Below, piece by piece: positions 8,253 through 17,170 of a DNA stretch of 64,000 bases; within the stretch, counting starts at the first letter, position 1, and each line of letters starts with the position of its first letter. Location: the NCBI RefSeq assembly GCF_021545335.1, contig NZ_CP089312.1:5828001-5892000 (forward strand), given 5' to 3'. The notes under the pieces are model-generated. The model worked only from the letters and a program-made list of their open reading frames with translations. It did not search any database and was not told where the DNA came from. A program made the translations under genes and the position numbers. The stretch comes from Streptomyces sp. GQFP. GTDB taxonomy: Bacteria > Actinomycetota > Actinomycetes > Streptomycetales > Streptomycetaceae.

Positions 8253-8901
8253 GCCAACCCGCGTCCGAACCCGCCTCCGTACGGCGGTACTTGAGCCGTA
8301 CGTGCCGTCGCTGGGCCTCGCCCTGGAAGAACTCGGCCTCGTCCGGGCGCAGTCGGTACAGGGTCCAGGTCGGGGAAGGGGCGTCCGGTTCGCGCTGCGC
8401 CCGTTCCCAGGCCGCCTGCGACACACTCGCCAACTCGTCCAGCGAGCCCAGCACTTCGCTCTGGCGGCCGGTCAGCGCGGCGGCCAGCGCTCCCGTCGAG
8501 CGGGCGTGCAGGTCGGCCTGGGCTTCGGAGGAGGGGGCGGACTCCACGGGCCCCCGCAGCCGGATCTGGCGGCCCAGCGTCGGCCAGTAGAAGTGGAGCG
8601 CCGCGTACGGGCGTGTCGCCAGCTGCCGGCCCTTGGCGCTCCCGGAGTGCGAGGCGAAGGACCAGCCGTCGGTGTCCGCGCCGTGCAGCATCACGGTCCG
8701 TACGTCGGGCAGGCCGTCCGGGTCCGACGTCGCCAGGGACATGGTGTGCGGCTCGGGCTGCCCGGCGGCCACCGCCTCCGCGAACCAGGTGGTGAAGAGG
8801 GGGAGGGGGTCGGCGGGTGCCGTCTCCGGAGTGAAGGCGGGCAGGGCTGTGACCTCGGGGGACCATACCCGCAAGGTTTTGAGCAGCTCGTGCAGTGACA
8901 T
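8230..8901 (-). CDS. pyridoxamine 5'-phosphate oxidase family protein
   Basis: The 223-residue protein has the FMN-binding split-barrel of PNPOx. The key segments are EPHTMSLATSDPDGLPDVR, VMLHGADTDGWSFASHSGS, and KGRQLATRPYAALHFYWPTL, where the last lines the flavin and PLP sites. The C-terminal dimerisation block RRHVRLKYRR ending in WLRELLWP corresponds to the RLHDR...W..L.P signature, with the usual HD changed to HV. It may make PLP from PNP/PMP, or be a paralogue with another substrate. ATG 8901 is chosen because MSLHELLKTLRVW is a typical family start. Confidence 0.75.
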   Translation of the reverse strand: MSLHELLKTLRVWSPEVTALPAFTPETAPADPLPLFTTWFAEAVAAGQPEPHTMSLATSDPDGLPDVRTVMLHGADTDGWSFASHSGSAKGRQLATRPYAALHFYWPTLGRQIRLRGPVESAPSSEAQADLHARSTGALAAALTGRQSEVLGSLDELASVSQAAWERAQREPDAPSPTWTLYRLRPDEAEFFQGEAQRRHVRLKYRRTEAGSDAGWLRELLWP

Positions 8902-8979
8902 GGGGACGAGTATCGACGAAAACGTCCGGGCCGACCCATGAGGGCCGACCCGGACGTCATCGTTCAACGAACCGACTGA

Positions 8980-11202
8980 TCAGACGAGGTCGAAGCGGTC
9001 CGCGTTCGACACCTTGACCCACGCCTTGACGAAGTCCTTGACGAACTTCTCCTTGGCGTCGTCGCTGCCGTAGACCTCCGCGACCGCGCGCAGCTCCGAG
9101 TTGGAGCCGAAGACCAGGTCGGCACGGGTGCCGGTCCACTTGACCTGGCCGGACTCGTCGCGGCCCTCGAAGGTGTTCTGGTCCTCGGACGTCGCCTTCC
9201 ACTCCGTACCCAGCTCCAGCAGGTTGACGAAGAAGTCGTTCGTCAGCTTGCCGGGGGTGTCGGTGAAGACGCCGTGCGAGGAGCCCTGGTAGTTCGCGCC
9301 GAGGACGCGCAGGCCGCCGACGAGGACGGTCAGCTCGGGGGCGCTCAGGTTGAGCAGGTTCGCCTTGTCCAGCAGCAGGTACTCGGCGGGGAGGCGGTTG
9401 CCCTTGCCGAGGTAGTTGCGGAACCCGTCGGCGGTCGGCTCCAGAGCGGCGAAGGACTCGACGTCCGTCTGCTCCTGCGTCGCGTCGGCGCGGCCCGGGG
9501 TGAACGGGACCTCGATGTCGTAACCGGCGTCCTTGGCCGCCTTCTCGACGCCCGCGGCGCCCGCGAGGACGATCACGTCGGCGATCGAGATCTGCTTGCC
9601 GCCGGACTGCGCCGCGTTGAAGGCCTCCTGGACGCCTTCCAGGGTGCGCAGCACCGTGGCGAGCTCGTCCGGGTTGTTGACCTCCCAGCCGGCCTGCGGC
9701 TGGAGGCGGATCCGGGCACCGTTGGCGCCGCCGCGCTTGTCGCTGCCACGGAAGGAGGACGCCGAGGCCCAGGCGGTGGAGACCAGCTGGGAGACCGTGA
9801 GGCCGGTGGCGAGGATCTGCGCCTTGAGGGCGGAGACGTCGGCGGCGTCGACCAGCTCGTGCGTGACCGCGGGGAGCGGGTCCTGCCACAGCAGCGTCTC
9901 GGACGGGACCTCGGGGCCGAGGTAGCGGACGACCGGGCCCAGGTCACGGTGGGTCAGCTTGAACCAGGCGCGGGCGAAGGCGTCCGCGAACTGGTCCGGG
10001 TTCTCGTAGAAGCGACGGGAGATCTCCGCGTACGCCGGGTCGAAGCGCAGCGAGAGGTCGGTCGTCAGCATCATCGGGAGCTTCGACTTCGACGCGTCGT
10101 GCGCGTCGGGGATGATCGCCTCGGCGTTCTTCGCCACCCACTGGTTGGCTCCGGCCGGGCTCTGTGTCAGCTCGTACTCGTACTCGAAGAGGTTCTTGAA
10201 GAACCCGTTGCTCCACTGGGCCGGCGTGGCGGTCCAGGTGACCTCCAGGCCACTGGTGATCGCGTCGCCGCCCTTGCCGGTGCCGTACGTGCTCTTCCAG
10301 CCGAAGCCCTGCTGCTCGATCGGCGCGGCCTCGGGGTCGTCGCCGACGGCGTCCGCCGGGCCCGCTCCGTGGGTCTTGCCGAAGGTGTGGCCACCGGCGA
10401 TGAGGGCGACGGTCTCCTCGTCGTTCATCGCCATACGGCGGAACGTCTCGCGGATGTCGCGGGCCGCGGCGATCGGGTCCGGGTTGCCGTTGGGGCCCTC
10501 GGGGTTGACGTAGATCAGGCCCATCTGGACGGCGCCGAGGGGCTCCTCCAGCTCACGGTCGCCGGTGTAGCGCTCGTCGTCGAGCCAGACCTTCTCGGGA
10601 CCCCAGTACACGTCCTCGTCGGGCTCCCAGACGTCCGCGCGGCCGCCGCCGAAGCCGAAGGTCTCGAAGCCCATCGACTCCAGGGCCACGTTGCCCGCGA
10701 GGATCATGAGGTCGGCCCAGGAGAGGTTCTGGCCGTACTTCTTCTTGACCGGCCACAGCAGACGGCGGGCCTTGTCGAGGTTGCCGTTGTCCGGCCAGCT
10801 GTTCAGGGGGGCGAAGCGCTGCTGACCGGCGCCGCCGCCACCGCGGCCGTCGCTGATGCGGTAGGTGCCCGCGCTGTGCCAGGCCATCCGGATCATGAAC
10901 GGGCCGTAGTGCCCGAAGTCGGCCGGCCACCAGTCCTTGGAGTCCGTCAGCACCGCCGCGATGTCCTGCTTCACGGCGGGGAGGTCGAGGGTCTGGAACG
11001 CGGCCGCGTAGTCGAACTCCTCGCCCAGCGGGTTGGAGACCGCGGGGTTCTTCGCGAGGATCTTCAGGTTCAGCGACTCGGGCCACCACTGGCGGTTGCC
11101 GCCGCCCTGGGTCGGGTGCGGGGCGCGCGTGTGCGCGACCGGGCAGCCACCCGTGCCCTCGGTTTTCGCGTCGGTGACGATCGCGTCATGGTTCTCAGAC
11201 AT
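8980..11202 (-). CDS. katG: catalase-peroxidase
   Basis: This 740-residue two-domain haem enzyme breaks down hydrogen peroxide in the cytoplasm by catalase and peroxidase activities. The distal pocket is Arg105, Trp108 and His109 in IRMAWHSAGTYR. The proximal His272 lies in GGHTFGKTHGA. Tyr231 and Met257 are present to form the Met-Tyr-Trp adduct needed for catalase activity. The length equals that of typical KatG and the C-terminal domain is intact. It is divergently arranged with a Fur-family gene, the arrangement known for furS-cpeB and catalase-peroxidase genes of other streptomycetes, so peroxide-responsive repression is expected. Confidence 0.97.
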   Translation of the reverse strand: MSENHDAIVTDAKTEGTGGCPVAHTRAPHPTQGGGNRQWWPESLNLKILAKNPAVSNPLGEEFDYAAAFQTLDLPAVKQDIAAVLTDSKDWWPADFGHYGPFMIRMAWHSAGTYRISDGRGGGGAGQQRFAPLNSWPDNGNLDKARRLLWPVKKKYGQNLSWADLMILAGNVALESMGFETFGFGGGRADVWEPDEDVYWGPEKVWLDDERYTGDRELEEPLGAVQMGLIYVNPEGPNGNPDPIAAARDIRETFRRMAMNDEETVALIAGGHTFGKTHGAGPADAVGDDPEAAPIEQQGFGWKSTYGTGKGGDAITSGLEVTWTATPAQWSNGFFKNLFEYEYELTQSPAGANQWVAKNAEAIIPDAHDASKSKLPMMLTTDLSLRFDPAYAEISRRFYENPDQFADAFARAWFKLTHRDLGPVVRYLGPEVPSETLLWQDPLPAVTHELVDAADVSALKAQILATGLTVSQLVSTAWASASSFRGSDKRGGANGARIRLQPQAGWEVNNPDELATVLRTLEGVQEAFNAAQSGGKQISIADVIVLAGAAGVEKAAKDAGYDIEVPFTPGRADATQEQTDVESFAALEPTADGFRNYLGKGNRLPAEYLLLDKANLLNLSAPELTVLVGGLRVLGANYQGSSHGVFTDTPGKLTNDFFVNLLELGTEWKATSEDQNTFEGRDESGQVKWTGTRADLVFGSNSELRAVAEVYGSDDAKEKFVKDFVKAWVKVSNADRFDLV

Positions 11203-11489
11203 GGGAATCCTTCCGGACGGGGCAGATCTCGGTGGTGCTGACGAACTGCGTGCTCAGGAACTGGGGGGTGGGGGGACGGTCGGGCACGTGGAGGAGGTCA
11301 CACACGCCGTCACGTCGCTGCTGTCTCCTGCCGTACTGGAGGCTCTTCCTGTCCCTTGGCCATCGCCGTAAGCGATCCTACAATGGACAAGGTCCAAGTC
11401 AAGAAGTGTGACAAATCCATATCCTATCGGAACCCGGACGTCCACTGGTAAAATCCGTGTATTCCACCGAACCTGAATAGGTGAACGAT
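11203..11489. promoter_or_regulatory. katG-fur divergent control region with a short palindrome
   Basis: This 287-bp gap separates katG from the Fur-type gene and must hold both promoters. TGGACAAGGTCCA (11384-11396) is a perfect 5-3-5 palindrome and is followed by a more AT-rich stretch to about 11470. It is a candidate site for the Fur-family repressor, but no classical 19-bp Fur box was recognised. No gene was seen in the gap. Confidence 0.4.
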
Positions 11490-11900
11490 ATGAGCGACCT
11501 GCTGGAGCGACTGCGTGGACGCGGCTGGCGGATGACTTCCCAGCGGCGTGTCGTTGCGGAGGTCCTCGACGGCGAGCACGTCCATCTGACGGCTGACGAG
11601 GTGCACGCGCGTGCGGCTCAGCGGTTGCCCGAGATTTCTCGGGCGACCGTCTACAACACCCTGGGTGAGCTGGTGTCCCTGGGGGAGGTCATAGAGGTGG
11701 CCACGGATGGGCGGGCGAAGCGGTATGACCCGAACGCGCACCATCCTCATCAGCACCTGATCTGCTCCAACTGCGGGATGATCCGGGACGTCCACCCGAC
11801 TGGGAACCCGCTGGCGGACCTTCCGGCGGAGGAACGCTTCGGCTTTACGGTGTCCCAGGTCGAGGTGACGTATCGGGGGCTGTGCGGGGCCTGTTCGTAG
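11490..11900 (+). CDS. Fur family peroxide-type regulator (FurS/CatR-like)
   Basis: The 136-residue protein has the Fur winged helix (RGWRMTSQRRVVAEVL and EISRATVYNTLGELVSLG). The dimerisation domain carries metal ligands: HHPHQHLICSNCG gives His residues and the first Cys pair, and GLCGACS gives the second. In relatives next to katG the protein is a redox-sensitive repressor of katG and of itself. ATG 11490 is preferred because AGGTG lies 6 bp upstream; the earlier GTG 11481 overlaps that site. Divergence from katG makes katG the likely target. Confidence 0.88.
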   Translation: MSDLLERLRGRGWRMTSQRRVVAEVLDGEHVHLTADEVHARAAQRLPEISRATVYNTLGELVSLGEVIEVATDGRAKRYDPNAHHPHQHLICSNCGMIRDVHPTGNPLADLPAEERFGFTVSQVEVTYRGLCGACS

Positions 11901-11934
11901 GGCTTCTGTTTGAGGCCGGGCGCGGCGCCGTTGT

Positions 11935-11962
11935 GGCTGGTCGCGCAGTTCCCCGCGCCCCT
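11935..11962. repeat. dispersed Streptomyces intergenic repeat, copy 1
   Basis: A 28-bp unit containing CGCGCAGTTCCCCGCGCCCC lies between the Fur gene and the TetR gene and is followed by a GC-rich hairpin (GGGGGCCTGCGGCCCC). An exact inverted copy occurs at 16635-16662 inside the acyl-CoA dehydrogenase gene. Such elements are common between Streptomyces genes. They can form stem-loops, and one here may serve as terminator. Confidence 0.75.
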
Positions 11963-12022
11963 ATGGGGGCCTGCGGCCCCATCGGGGCGCTGGTCAACCC
12001 TGGCCACCGTCGCCAGGCCCGG

Positions 12023-12595
12023 TTACGCCCCCGCCCTCAATCCGTCGCACAGCACCGCCAGTGCCAGTCTCGGGTTCGCGCCCGCGTTCGCCCTGTGGCG
12101 TAGGGCCAGCAGGATGCCCGATACGAGGGCCATCAGGTCTGTGATGGTGATGTCGGTGCGGATCGTGCCGGCGGACTGGGCTCGGGTCAGCAGGTGGCCG
12201 AGTGTGCGGTGGAGGTCGGCGGAGGTCGCGTCGACCGTTGCCTGGACCTCGGCGCCCGCGTGGGCGATGGCGTCGATCAGATCCGCCTTCGTCACCGCGT
12301 CCGTCACCAGCCGGTCCAGGACCGTGAACAGTGCCGCGCCCGGGTCGTCCGCGTCGCGCAGGGCGTGAGCCTCGCTGAGGAGCGGGTCGAGCCGCTCGTG
12401 GACCACCGCCTCGAACAGGCCCTCCTTGGTCGGGAAGTGGCGGTACAGCGTGCCCGGCCCCACGCCCGCCCGGCGCGCGATCTCGTCCAGTGAGACCGAG
12501 AGTCCGTCGGCGGCGAACGCTTCCCGCGCCACCTCCAGCAGCCGGTCCCGGTTGCGGCGGGCGTCGGCGCGCAGGGGCCGGTTCTCTGGCGGCAT
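12023..12595 (-). CDS. TetR family transcriptional regulator
   Basis: The 190-residue protein opens with a standard TetR helix-turn-helix: LLEVAREAFAADGLSVSLDE, IARRAGVGPGTLYRHFPTKE. The C-terminal ligand domain ends with LLALRHRANAGANPRLALAV, which resembles regulators of small-molecule export or hydrolysis genes. It is divergent from an isochorismatase-like gene 128 bp away, which is the obvious candidate target. No clear operator could be fixed in the intergenic DNA. The ligand is unknown. Confidence 0.88.
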   Translation of the reverse strand: MPPENRPLRADARRNRDRLLEVAREAFAADGLSVSLDEIARRAGVGPGTLYRHFPTKEGLFEAVVHERLDPLLSEAHALRDADDPGAALFTVLDRLVTDAVTKADLIDAIAHAGAEVQATVDATSADLHRTLGHLLTRAQSAGTIRTDITITDLMALVSGILLALRHRANAGANPRLALAVLCDGLRAGA

Positions 12596-12723
12596 CTACG
12601 GGTCTCCCTCGTCGTGAATTCTGTACGCCCTTTAAGCGGGGCGATGTCTCCGGTACGGTGTGGGCAGCTAACCGGGGCGTGCTCTCCGATTTTAGCCCCG
12701 CTCCCGCCAACAAGGAGAACCCC

Positions 12724-13248
12724 GTGGCCACCCCCACCACCCCCGGCACCCCCGGCACCGCGTTCCTCGCCCTCGACTACGTCACGTACATCGTCGACAA
12801 CTTCAGTCACGACCCCTCCGTCGCCGACCGTGCCGCAAACGCCCTCGCCGCCGCCCGTACGGCCGGACTGCCCGTCTTCCATGTCGTCCCGCAGGGCATG
12901 CAGGAACAGGTCCACCCGCTCCTGGCCCCCGCCGAGGGCGAGACCGTGCTGACCAAGACCGGTTTCAGCGCCTTCGCCAGCACCGATCTCCGGGAGCGGC
13001 TGGAGGCCGCCGGGGTCGGGCGGATCGTCGTCGCGGGGGTCGCCACCTCCGGGACCGTGCTGTCCACGACCAGGTGGGCGGTCGACACCGGTCTCAAGGT
13101 CACCGTCGTCGCCGACGCCTGCGACGACCCCGACCCGCAGGTCAACGCCCTGCTGCTCGACGAGTCGGTCGCCCCGAAGAGCTGGGTCGGGCTGTGGCGC
13201 GTCGCCGATGTCCTGTCGGCTGCCGAGATTCCCGAACTGCGTCCGTGA
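12724..13248 (+). CDS. isochorismatase-family hydrolase lacking the usual cysteine
   Basis: The 174-residue protein has the cysteine-hydrolase fold. FLALDYVTYIVDNF supplies the conserved Asp and TVLTKTGFSAFAST the Lys. The position that normally holds the nucleophilic Cys reads VAGVATSGTVLSTTRWAV, so Ser-Gly-Thr replaces the usual DHC/SGC pattern. It may be a hydrolase with another mechanism, like isochorismatases without Cys, or a binding protein. GTG 12724 has AAGGAG (12711-12716) at good spacing. It is divergent from the TetR gene and probably controlled by it. Confidence 0.8.
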   Translation: MATPTTPGTPGTAFLALDYVTYIVDNFSHDPSVADRAANALAAARTAGLPVFHVVPQGMQEQVHPLLAPAEGETVLTKTGFSAFASTDLRERLEAAGVGRIVVAGVATSGTVLSTTRWAVDTGLKVTVVADACDDPDPQVNALLLDESVAPKSWVGLWRVADVLSAAEIPELRP

Positions 13249-13338
13249 CCGTGACCGTCGTAGCGTGAGTGGTGTGACTGGCCGGAACGTCGCTTGCCGT
13301 TGGGCCGCGCGTCATCAGGTGTCCCTACCGTGCGGGCC

Positions 13339-14538
13339 ATGAGAAGACTTCTGATCATGCTCAGCGCCGCCGCGCTGACCGCGGGGCTCGCGGCGCCCGC
13401 CTCCGCCGAGGGCGAGAGAACGCCCACGACGTACGGCCAGGCCACCCTCACCGGCTTCGCCTCCCTCCCCGCCGAGACCTTCGTCCCGAACAGCGAGCCG
13501 TCCGGGTCCGCCATCGGCGCGGGCCCGTTCAACGGCATCGCTGCCCCCTTCGCAGGCCAGCCCGTCCAGGGCTTCAGCGGCATCGTCAACCGGCACGACG
13601 GCACGTACGACGTGCTGTCCGACAACGGCTACGGCGGAAAGGCGAACAGCGCCGACTTCCTGCTGCGCGTCCACCACGTCAAGCCGGACACCCGCACCGG
13701 GAAGGTCACCGTCCTCGGCGGCTTCAACCTCAGCGACCCGTACCACCGCGTCCCGTTCGCCCTCACCCGCGCCGACCGGATCCTCACCGGCGCCGACTTC
13801 GACGTCGAGTCGATCGTGAAGGCGTACGACGGCACGTACTGGCTGGGCGATGAATTCGGGCCGTTCCTGCTGCACTTCGACAAGAAGGGGCGGCTGCTCG
13901 ACGAGCCCGTGTCGCTGGCGGGCGTCAAGGCCCCCGAGAACCCTTACCTGAACGGCGAGACGCCCACCCTCGGCGGCAGCAAGGGCTTCGAGGGCATGGT
14001 CCGGTCCGTCGACGGACGGCACCTCTACCCGCTCCTCGAAGGCACCGTCACCGGTGACACCCCCGGTGACCTGCGCCTCAACGAGTTCGATCTGCGGAAG
14101 CGGAAGTACACCGGCACGCACTGGACCTACCGCCTCGAATCGCCGGCCAACGCGATCGGCGACGCCATCGCCGTCGACAAGCACCGCTTCCTGATCATCG
14201 AGCGGGACGGCGGCCAAGGCGCCACCGCCAAGTTCAAGCGCATCTACCTCGCCGACAACCGGGACCGGAACGGCGACGGCCTGATGGACAAGACGCTCGT
14301 CGCCGACCTGATGAACATCGCGAACCCGAAGAAGCTCGGCGGCTTCGACGAGACCTTCACCTTCCCGTTCCAGACGATCGAGGACGTCGTCCTGCTCGAC
14401 GACCGCACCCTCGCCGTCCTGAACGACAACAACTTCCCCTTCTCGTCCGGCCGTACGGCGGGCAAGGCGGACAACAACGAGTTCATCACCATCCGCCTCT
14501 CCGACCGACTGCACGCGGACTGGCGCGCGTTCGTCTGA
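13339..14538 (+). CDS. secreted esterase-like activity of phytase family protein
   Basis: The 399-residue product begins with a Sec signal peptide (MRRLLIMLSAAALTAGL then APASA, cleavage expected after ASA). The mature part matches the phytase-like family: GFSGIVNRHDGTYDVLSDNG, FDVESIVKAYDGTYWLGDEF, GFEGMVRSVDGRHLYPLLEG and RFLIIERDGGQGATAKFKR. These are the blades of a beta-propeller thought to bind calcium and cleave phosphate or carboxyl esters outside the cell. ATG 13339 is chosen because it starts the signal peptide exactly. The gene stands alone between the isochorismatase-like gene and a convergent thiolase gene. Confidence 0.85.
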   Translation: MRRLLIMLSAAALTAGLAAPASAEGERTPTTYGQATLTGFASLPAETFVPNSEPSGSAIGAGPFNGIAAPFAGQPVQGFSGIVNRHDGTYDVLSDNGYGGKANSADFLLRVHHVKPDTRTGKVTVLGGFNLSDPYHRVPFALTRADRILTGADFDVESIVKAYDGTYWLGDEFGPFLLHFDKKGRLLDEPVSLAGVKAPENPYLNGETPTLGGSKGFEGMVRSVDGRHLYPLLEGTVTGDTPGDLRLNEFDLRKRKYTGTHWTYRLESPANAIGDAIAVDKHRFLIIERDGGQGATAKFKRIYLADNRDRNGDGLMDKTLVADLMNIANPKKLGGFDETFTFPFQTIEDVVLLDDRTLAVLNDNNFPFSSGRTAGKADNNEFITIRLSDRLHADWRAFV

Positions 14539-14559
14539 CAGACGGCCGACGCTGAGCCG

Positions 14560-15732
14560 TCAGTCGGCTCCCAGCACCACCGTCCCCGACGAGCAGAACC
14601 ATCCGCCCGTCCCGGACGCCACCGCGAGGCGCGGCAACTGCCCGTCCCCGGCACGTACTTGCCGCGCCTCGCCCACGTCACCCCGTAGCTGCCCTACGGC
14701 TTCCACCAGCAGGAACAGCCCCCGCATTCCCGGGTGTTGGGCCGACAGCCCGCCCCCGTCCGTGTTGACCGGCAGCTCACCGCCCGCCACCTTCAGCCGC
14801 CCCTTCGCGGCCTCCACGAACGGGCCGCCCTCGCCCTTCCCGCAGAACCCGAGATCCTCCAGCGCCACCAACGTCATATAGGTGAACGCGTCATAGATCT
14901 CCGCGAAGTCCATCTCCTCCGGCCGAACTCCCGCCCGCTCGAAGGCGATCCGCCCGCTCACCGCCGCCGGGGACACCGTGAAGTCGGCCCACTCCGACAT
15001 GCTGACGTGCGAGACGTGCTCGCCCGTCCCGAGGACCCACACGGGCCGCGTACGGCAGTCCCGCACATACTCCTCCGCCACCAGCAGCACCGCCGCGCCC
15101 CCGTCGGAGCGCAGACAGCAGTGGAGCTTGGTGAAGGGGTCCGCGATCATCGGGCCGTCGAGCACCTCGTCGACCGTGATCGGTGTCCGGAACATCGCCT
15201 CCGGGTTCAGCGCCGCGTTGGCCCTCGCCTGGACCGCGACCGACGCCAACTGCTCGATGGTCGTGCCGTATTGGTGCATATGGCGGCGGGCGGCCATCGC
15301 GTACTTGGCGATGAGCGTGTGGCCGTAGGGGACCTCGAACTGCAGGGGCCCGCGCGCACCGAAGGAGAGGTTCCCCGTCCGTAGGCCGGCTTTCACATCT
15401 GCGCGGGCCGTCGACCCGTACACCAGCAGCACGGCGTTGGCGTGGCCGGCGGCGATCGCGTCCACCGCGTGTGCCGCCATGACCTCCCAGGTCGAACCGC
15501 CGACGGAGGTGGAATCGACCCAAGTGGGGCGCAGGCCAAGGTATTCGGCGACCTCGGCGGGCGCCAGCGTGCCGAGCCCTGCGGACGCGAAACCGTCCAC
15601 CACCTCCCGGCCGAGCCCCGAGTCCGCCAGCGCCCGCCGTGCCGCCTGCGCGTGCAGTGCGTAAGGGGTTACGTCGTCCACCCGGCCGCAGTCCGACAGG
15701 GCCACCCCGACGATCGCGACCTTCCGGCTCAC
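14560..15732 (-). CDS. SCP2-type thiolase / lipid-transfer protein
   Basis: The 390-residue protein belongs to the thiolase-like lipid-transfer group (Ltp2-like). Segments include VDGFASAGLGTLAPAEVAEY, STWEVMAAHAVDAIAAGHAN, YDAFTYMTLVALEDLGFCGKG and NTDGGGLSAQHPGMRGLF. Such proteins act as acyl-CoA thiolases, or as retro-aldolases together with a DUF35 subunit, in steroid side-chain removal. GTG 15732 gives the standard start VSRKVAIVGV. It is divergent from an acyl-CoA dehydrogenase, and two palindromic operators lie between them. No DUF35 gene is adjacent here, but one under the same operator type is present at 7178. Confidence 0.88.
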   Translation of the reverse strand: MSRKVAIVGVALSDCGRVDDVTPYALHAQAARRALADSGLGREVVDGFASAGLGTLAPAEVAEYLGLRPTWVDSTSVGGSTWEVMAAHAVDAIAAGHANAVLLVYGSTARADVKAGLRTGNLSFGARGPLQFEVPYGHTLIAKYAMAARRHMHQYGTTIEQLASVAVQARANAALNPEAMFRTPITVDEVLDGPMIADPFTKLHCCLRSDGGAAVLLVAEEYVRDCRTRPVWVLGTGEHVSHVSMSEWADFTVSPAAVSGRIAFERAGVRPEEMDFAEIYDAFTYMTLVALEDLGFCGKGEGGPFVEAAKGRLKVAGGELPVNTDGGGLSAQHPGMRGLFLLVEAVGQLRGDVGEARQVRAGDGQLPRLAVASGTGGWFCSSGTVVLGAD

Positions 15733-15765
15733 CGTCTGCCCATCTGTCGTCGACTCACCATGAAT

Positions 15766-15831
15766 CTGACGGTATATCAGCTCTGGCTCTGTGCGGCAGA
15801 GGGCGTCCGCTCTAATATGACGGACCGTCAG
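15766..15831. promoter_or_regulatory. two palindromic operators (sites 5 and 6) in a divergent promoter
   Basis: CTGACGGTATATCAG (15766-15780) and ATGACGGACCGTCAG (15817-15831) lie 51 bp apart, centre to centre. They are between the thiolase-like and acyl-CoA dehydrogenase genes. One probably covers each divergent promoter. Both fit the CTGAC-N5-GTCAG family with one base changed in an arm. Confidence 0.7.
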
Positions 15832-15874
15832 ACAAAAGGAAGCAAGCGGGAGAACGAACCCAGGGGGACTGGTC

Positions 15875-17170
15875 ATGGACGCCCGTTTCACCCCCGAGCA
15901 GGACCACATCCGCCGCGCCCTCCGCGAGCTGCTCCGCAAGCGCTGCTCACCCGGTGACGTACGGTCCGCCGTCGACACCCCGGCCGGCCACGACCCCACC
16001 CTCTGGACCGCCCTGGCCGAGGACTTGGGCCTGCCCGCTCTCGGGCTCCCCGAGAGGTACGGCGGCATCGACGGCAGTACGACGACGGAACTCGCCCTCG
16101 CGGCGGAGGAATTGGGCCGCTGCCTGGCCCCATCCCCTCTCCTCGCGACCGCCGTACTGTCAGCCCCCCTCATCACAGCCCTGGGCACCGAGACCCAACG
16201 CGCCGACCTCCTCCCACGCATCGCCTCCGGCGCCCTCACCGCGACTCTCGCCGTCCCCGGCACGGCCCTCGCCACCGTCCTCTCCCTCACTGGCGAGCCT
16301 CGCCGGGACTGGGCGGGCGGAGGGCGCGCAGGGGGCGTGCAGGCGACCCAACGGGCGGACGGCTGGCGCCTGTTCGGCCAGGTAACCCAGGTCCTGGACG
16401 CCCACAGCGCCGACCTCCTCCTGATCCCGGCCCACACAGGCGGCTACGCCCGCTCCCGCACGCTCCTCTTCCTGGTCCCGGGTGACACCCCCGGCCTGGT
16501 CCGCACCCGCCAGACCTCCCTGGACCCCACCAGGCCGCGAGGGCGCCTCGAACTACGGGACGTAGCAGCAGAGTTGCTGGGGGAGGAGGCCGACGTCCCC
16601 GGCTCTCCGAGCGCCCCCGCAGACGCGCCCCTTCAGGGGCGCGGGGAACTGCGCGACCAGCCCCCACCGCCCCGCGGACAGGCAACTACCCACCCAGCAC
16701 AGCACTTGCCCCGAGTCGGAGACATAGCCGCCACCGTCCTGGCCGCCGAGGCAGCCGGCGCAGCCACCCGCATCCTGGAACTGACGGTCGAACACGCCCT
16801 AACCCGCGAGCAGTTCGGAAGGCCGATCGGCTCCTTCCAAGCCCTCAAGCACCGCCTGGCCGACGTCTACGTCCAGGTCCAGGCAGCCCGCTCAGCCGCC
16901 TACTACGCAGCCTGGGCATCGGCCCAGAACACTGACCGAGTCGGCGGACTCGCCCTCGCCCAGGCAATCGAATCCCTCCGCACCGCCGCCGCCGAAGGCA
17001 TCCAACTCCACGGCGGCATCGGCTTCACCTGGGAACACGAAGCCCAGCTGTACTTCAAGCGCGCCGCAGGCGACGAGCTGCTGTTCGGCCCGGTGCACCG
17101 GCTCCGCGCACACGCGGCCGAGGCGGCTCGGCTCTTCGACGAGTCCGACGCAGGAGAGGTGACCGTCTGA
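15875..17170 (+). CDS. acyl-CoA dehydrogenase with an in-frame repeat insertion
   Basis: The 431-residue flavoenzyme would introduce a double bond into an acyl-CoA. The C-terminal four-helix part is clear: LTREQFGRPIGSFQALKHRL and GIQLHGGIGFTWEHEAQLYF, the pattern of FadE subunits used for branched or steroid side chains. The N-terminal helical domain (LPALGLPERYGG) is also present. Residues about 245-290 are unlike the family, being Pro/Arg/Gln-rich, and correspond to a dispersed intergenic repeat read in frame. The enzyme may be impaired, or the insert may form a tolerated loop. It overlaps the next gene by 1 bp. Two operators lie upstream. Confidence 0.85.
   Translation: MDARFTPEQDHIRRALRELLRKRCSPGDVRSAVDTPAGHDPTLWTALAEDLGLPALGLPERYGGIDGSTTTELALAAEELGRCLAPSPLLATAVLSAPLITALGTETQRADLLPRIASGALTATLAVPGTALATVLSLTGEPRRDWAGGGRAGGVQATQRADGWRLFGQVTQVLDAHSADLLLIPAHTGGYARSRTLLFLVPGDTPGLVRTRQTSLDPTRPRGRLELRDVAAELLGEEADVPGSPSAPADAPLQGRGELRDQPPPPRGQATTHPAQHLPRVGDIAATVLAAEAAGAATRILELTVEHALTREQFGRPIGSFQALKHRLADVYVQVQAARSAAYYAAWASAQNTDRVGGLALAQAIESLRTAAAEGIQLHGGIGFTWEHEAQLYFKRAAGDELLFGPVHRLRAHAAEAARLFDESDAGEVTV
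16635..16662. repeat. dispersed intergenic repeat, copy 2, inside a coding sequence
   Basis: This 28-bp unit, beginning AGGGGCGCGGGGAACTGCGC, is the exact reverse complement of the intergenic unit at 11935-11962. Here it falls within the acyl-CoA dehydrogenase reading frame and is read as GRGELRDQP without a frameshift. It marks the unusual low-complexity segment of that protein. Confidence 0.8.

Noticed and set aside
9274..11241. Plus-strand frame of 655 codons opposite katG
   Set aside because: Antisense shadow of a highly conserved katG; composition is Val/Gly/Arg/Leu-rich.
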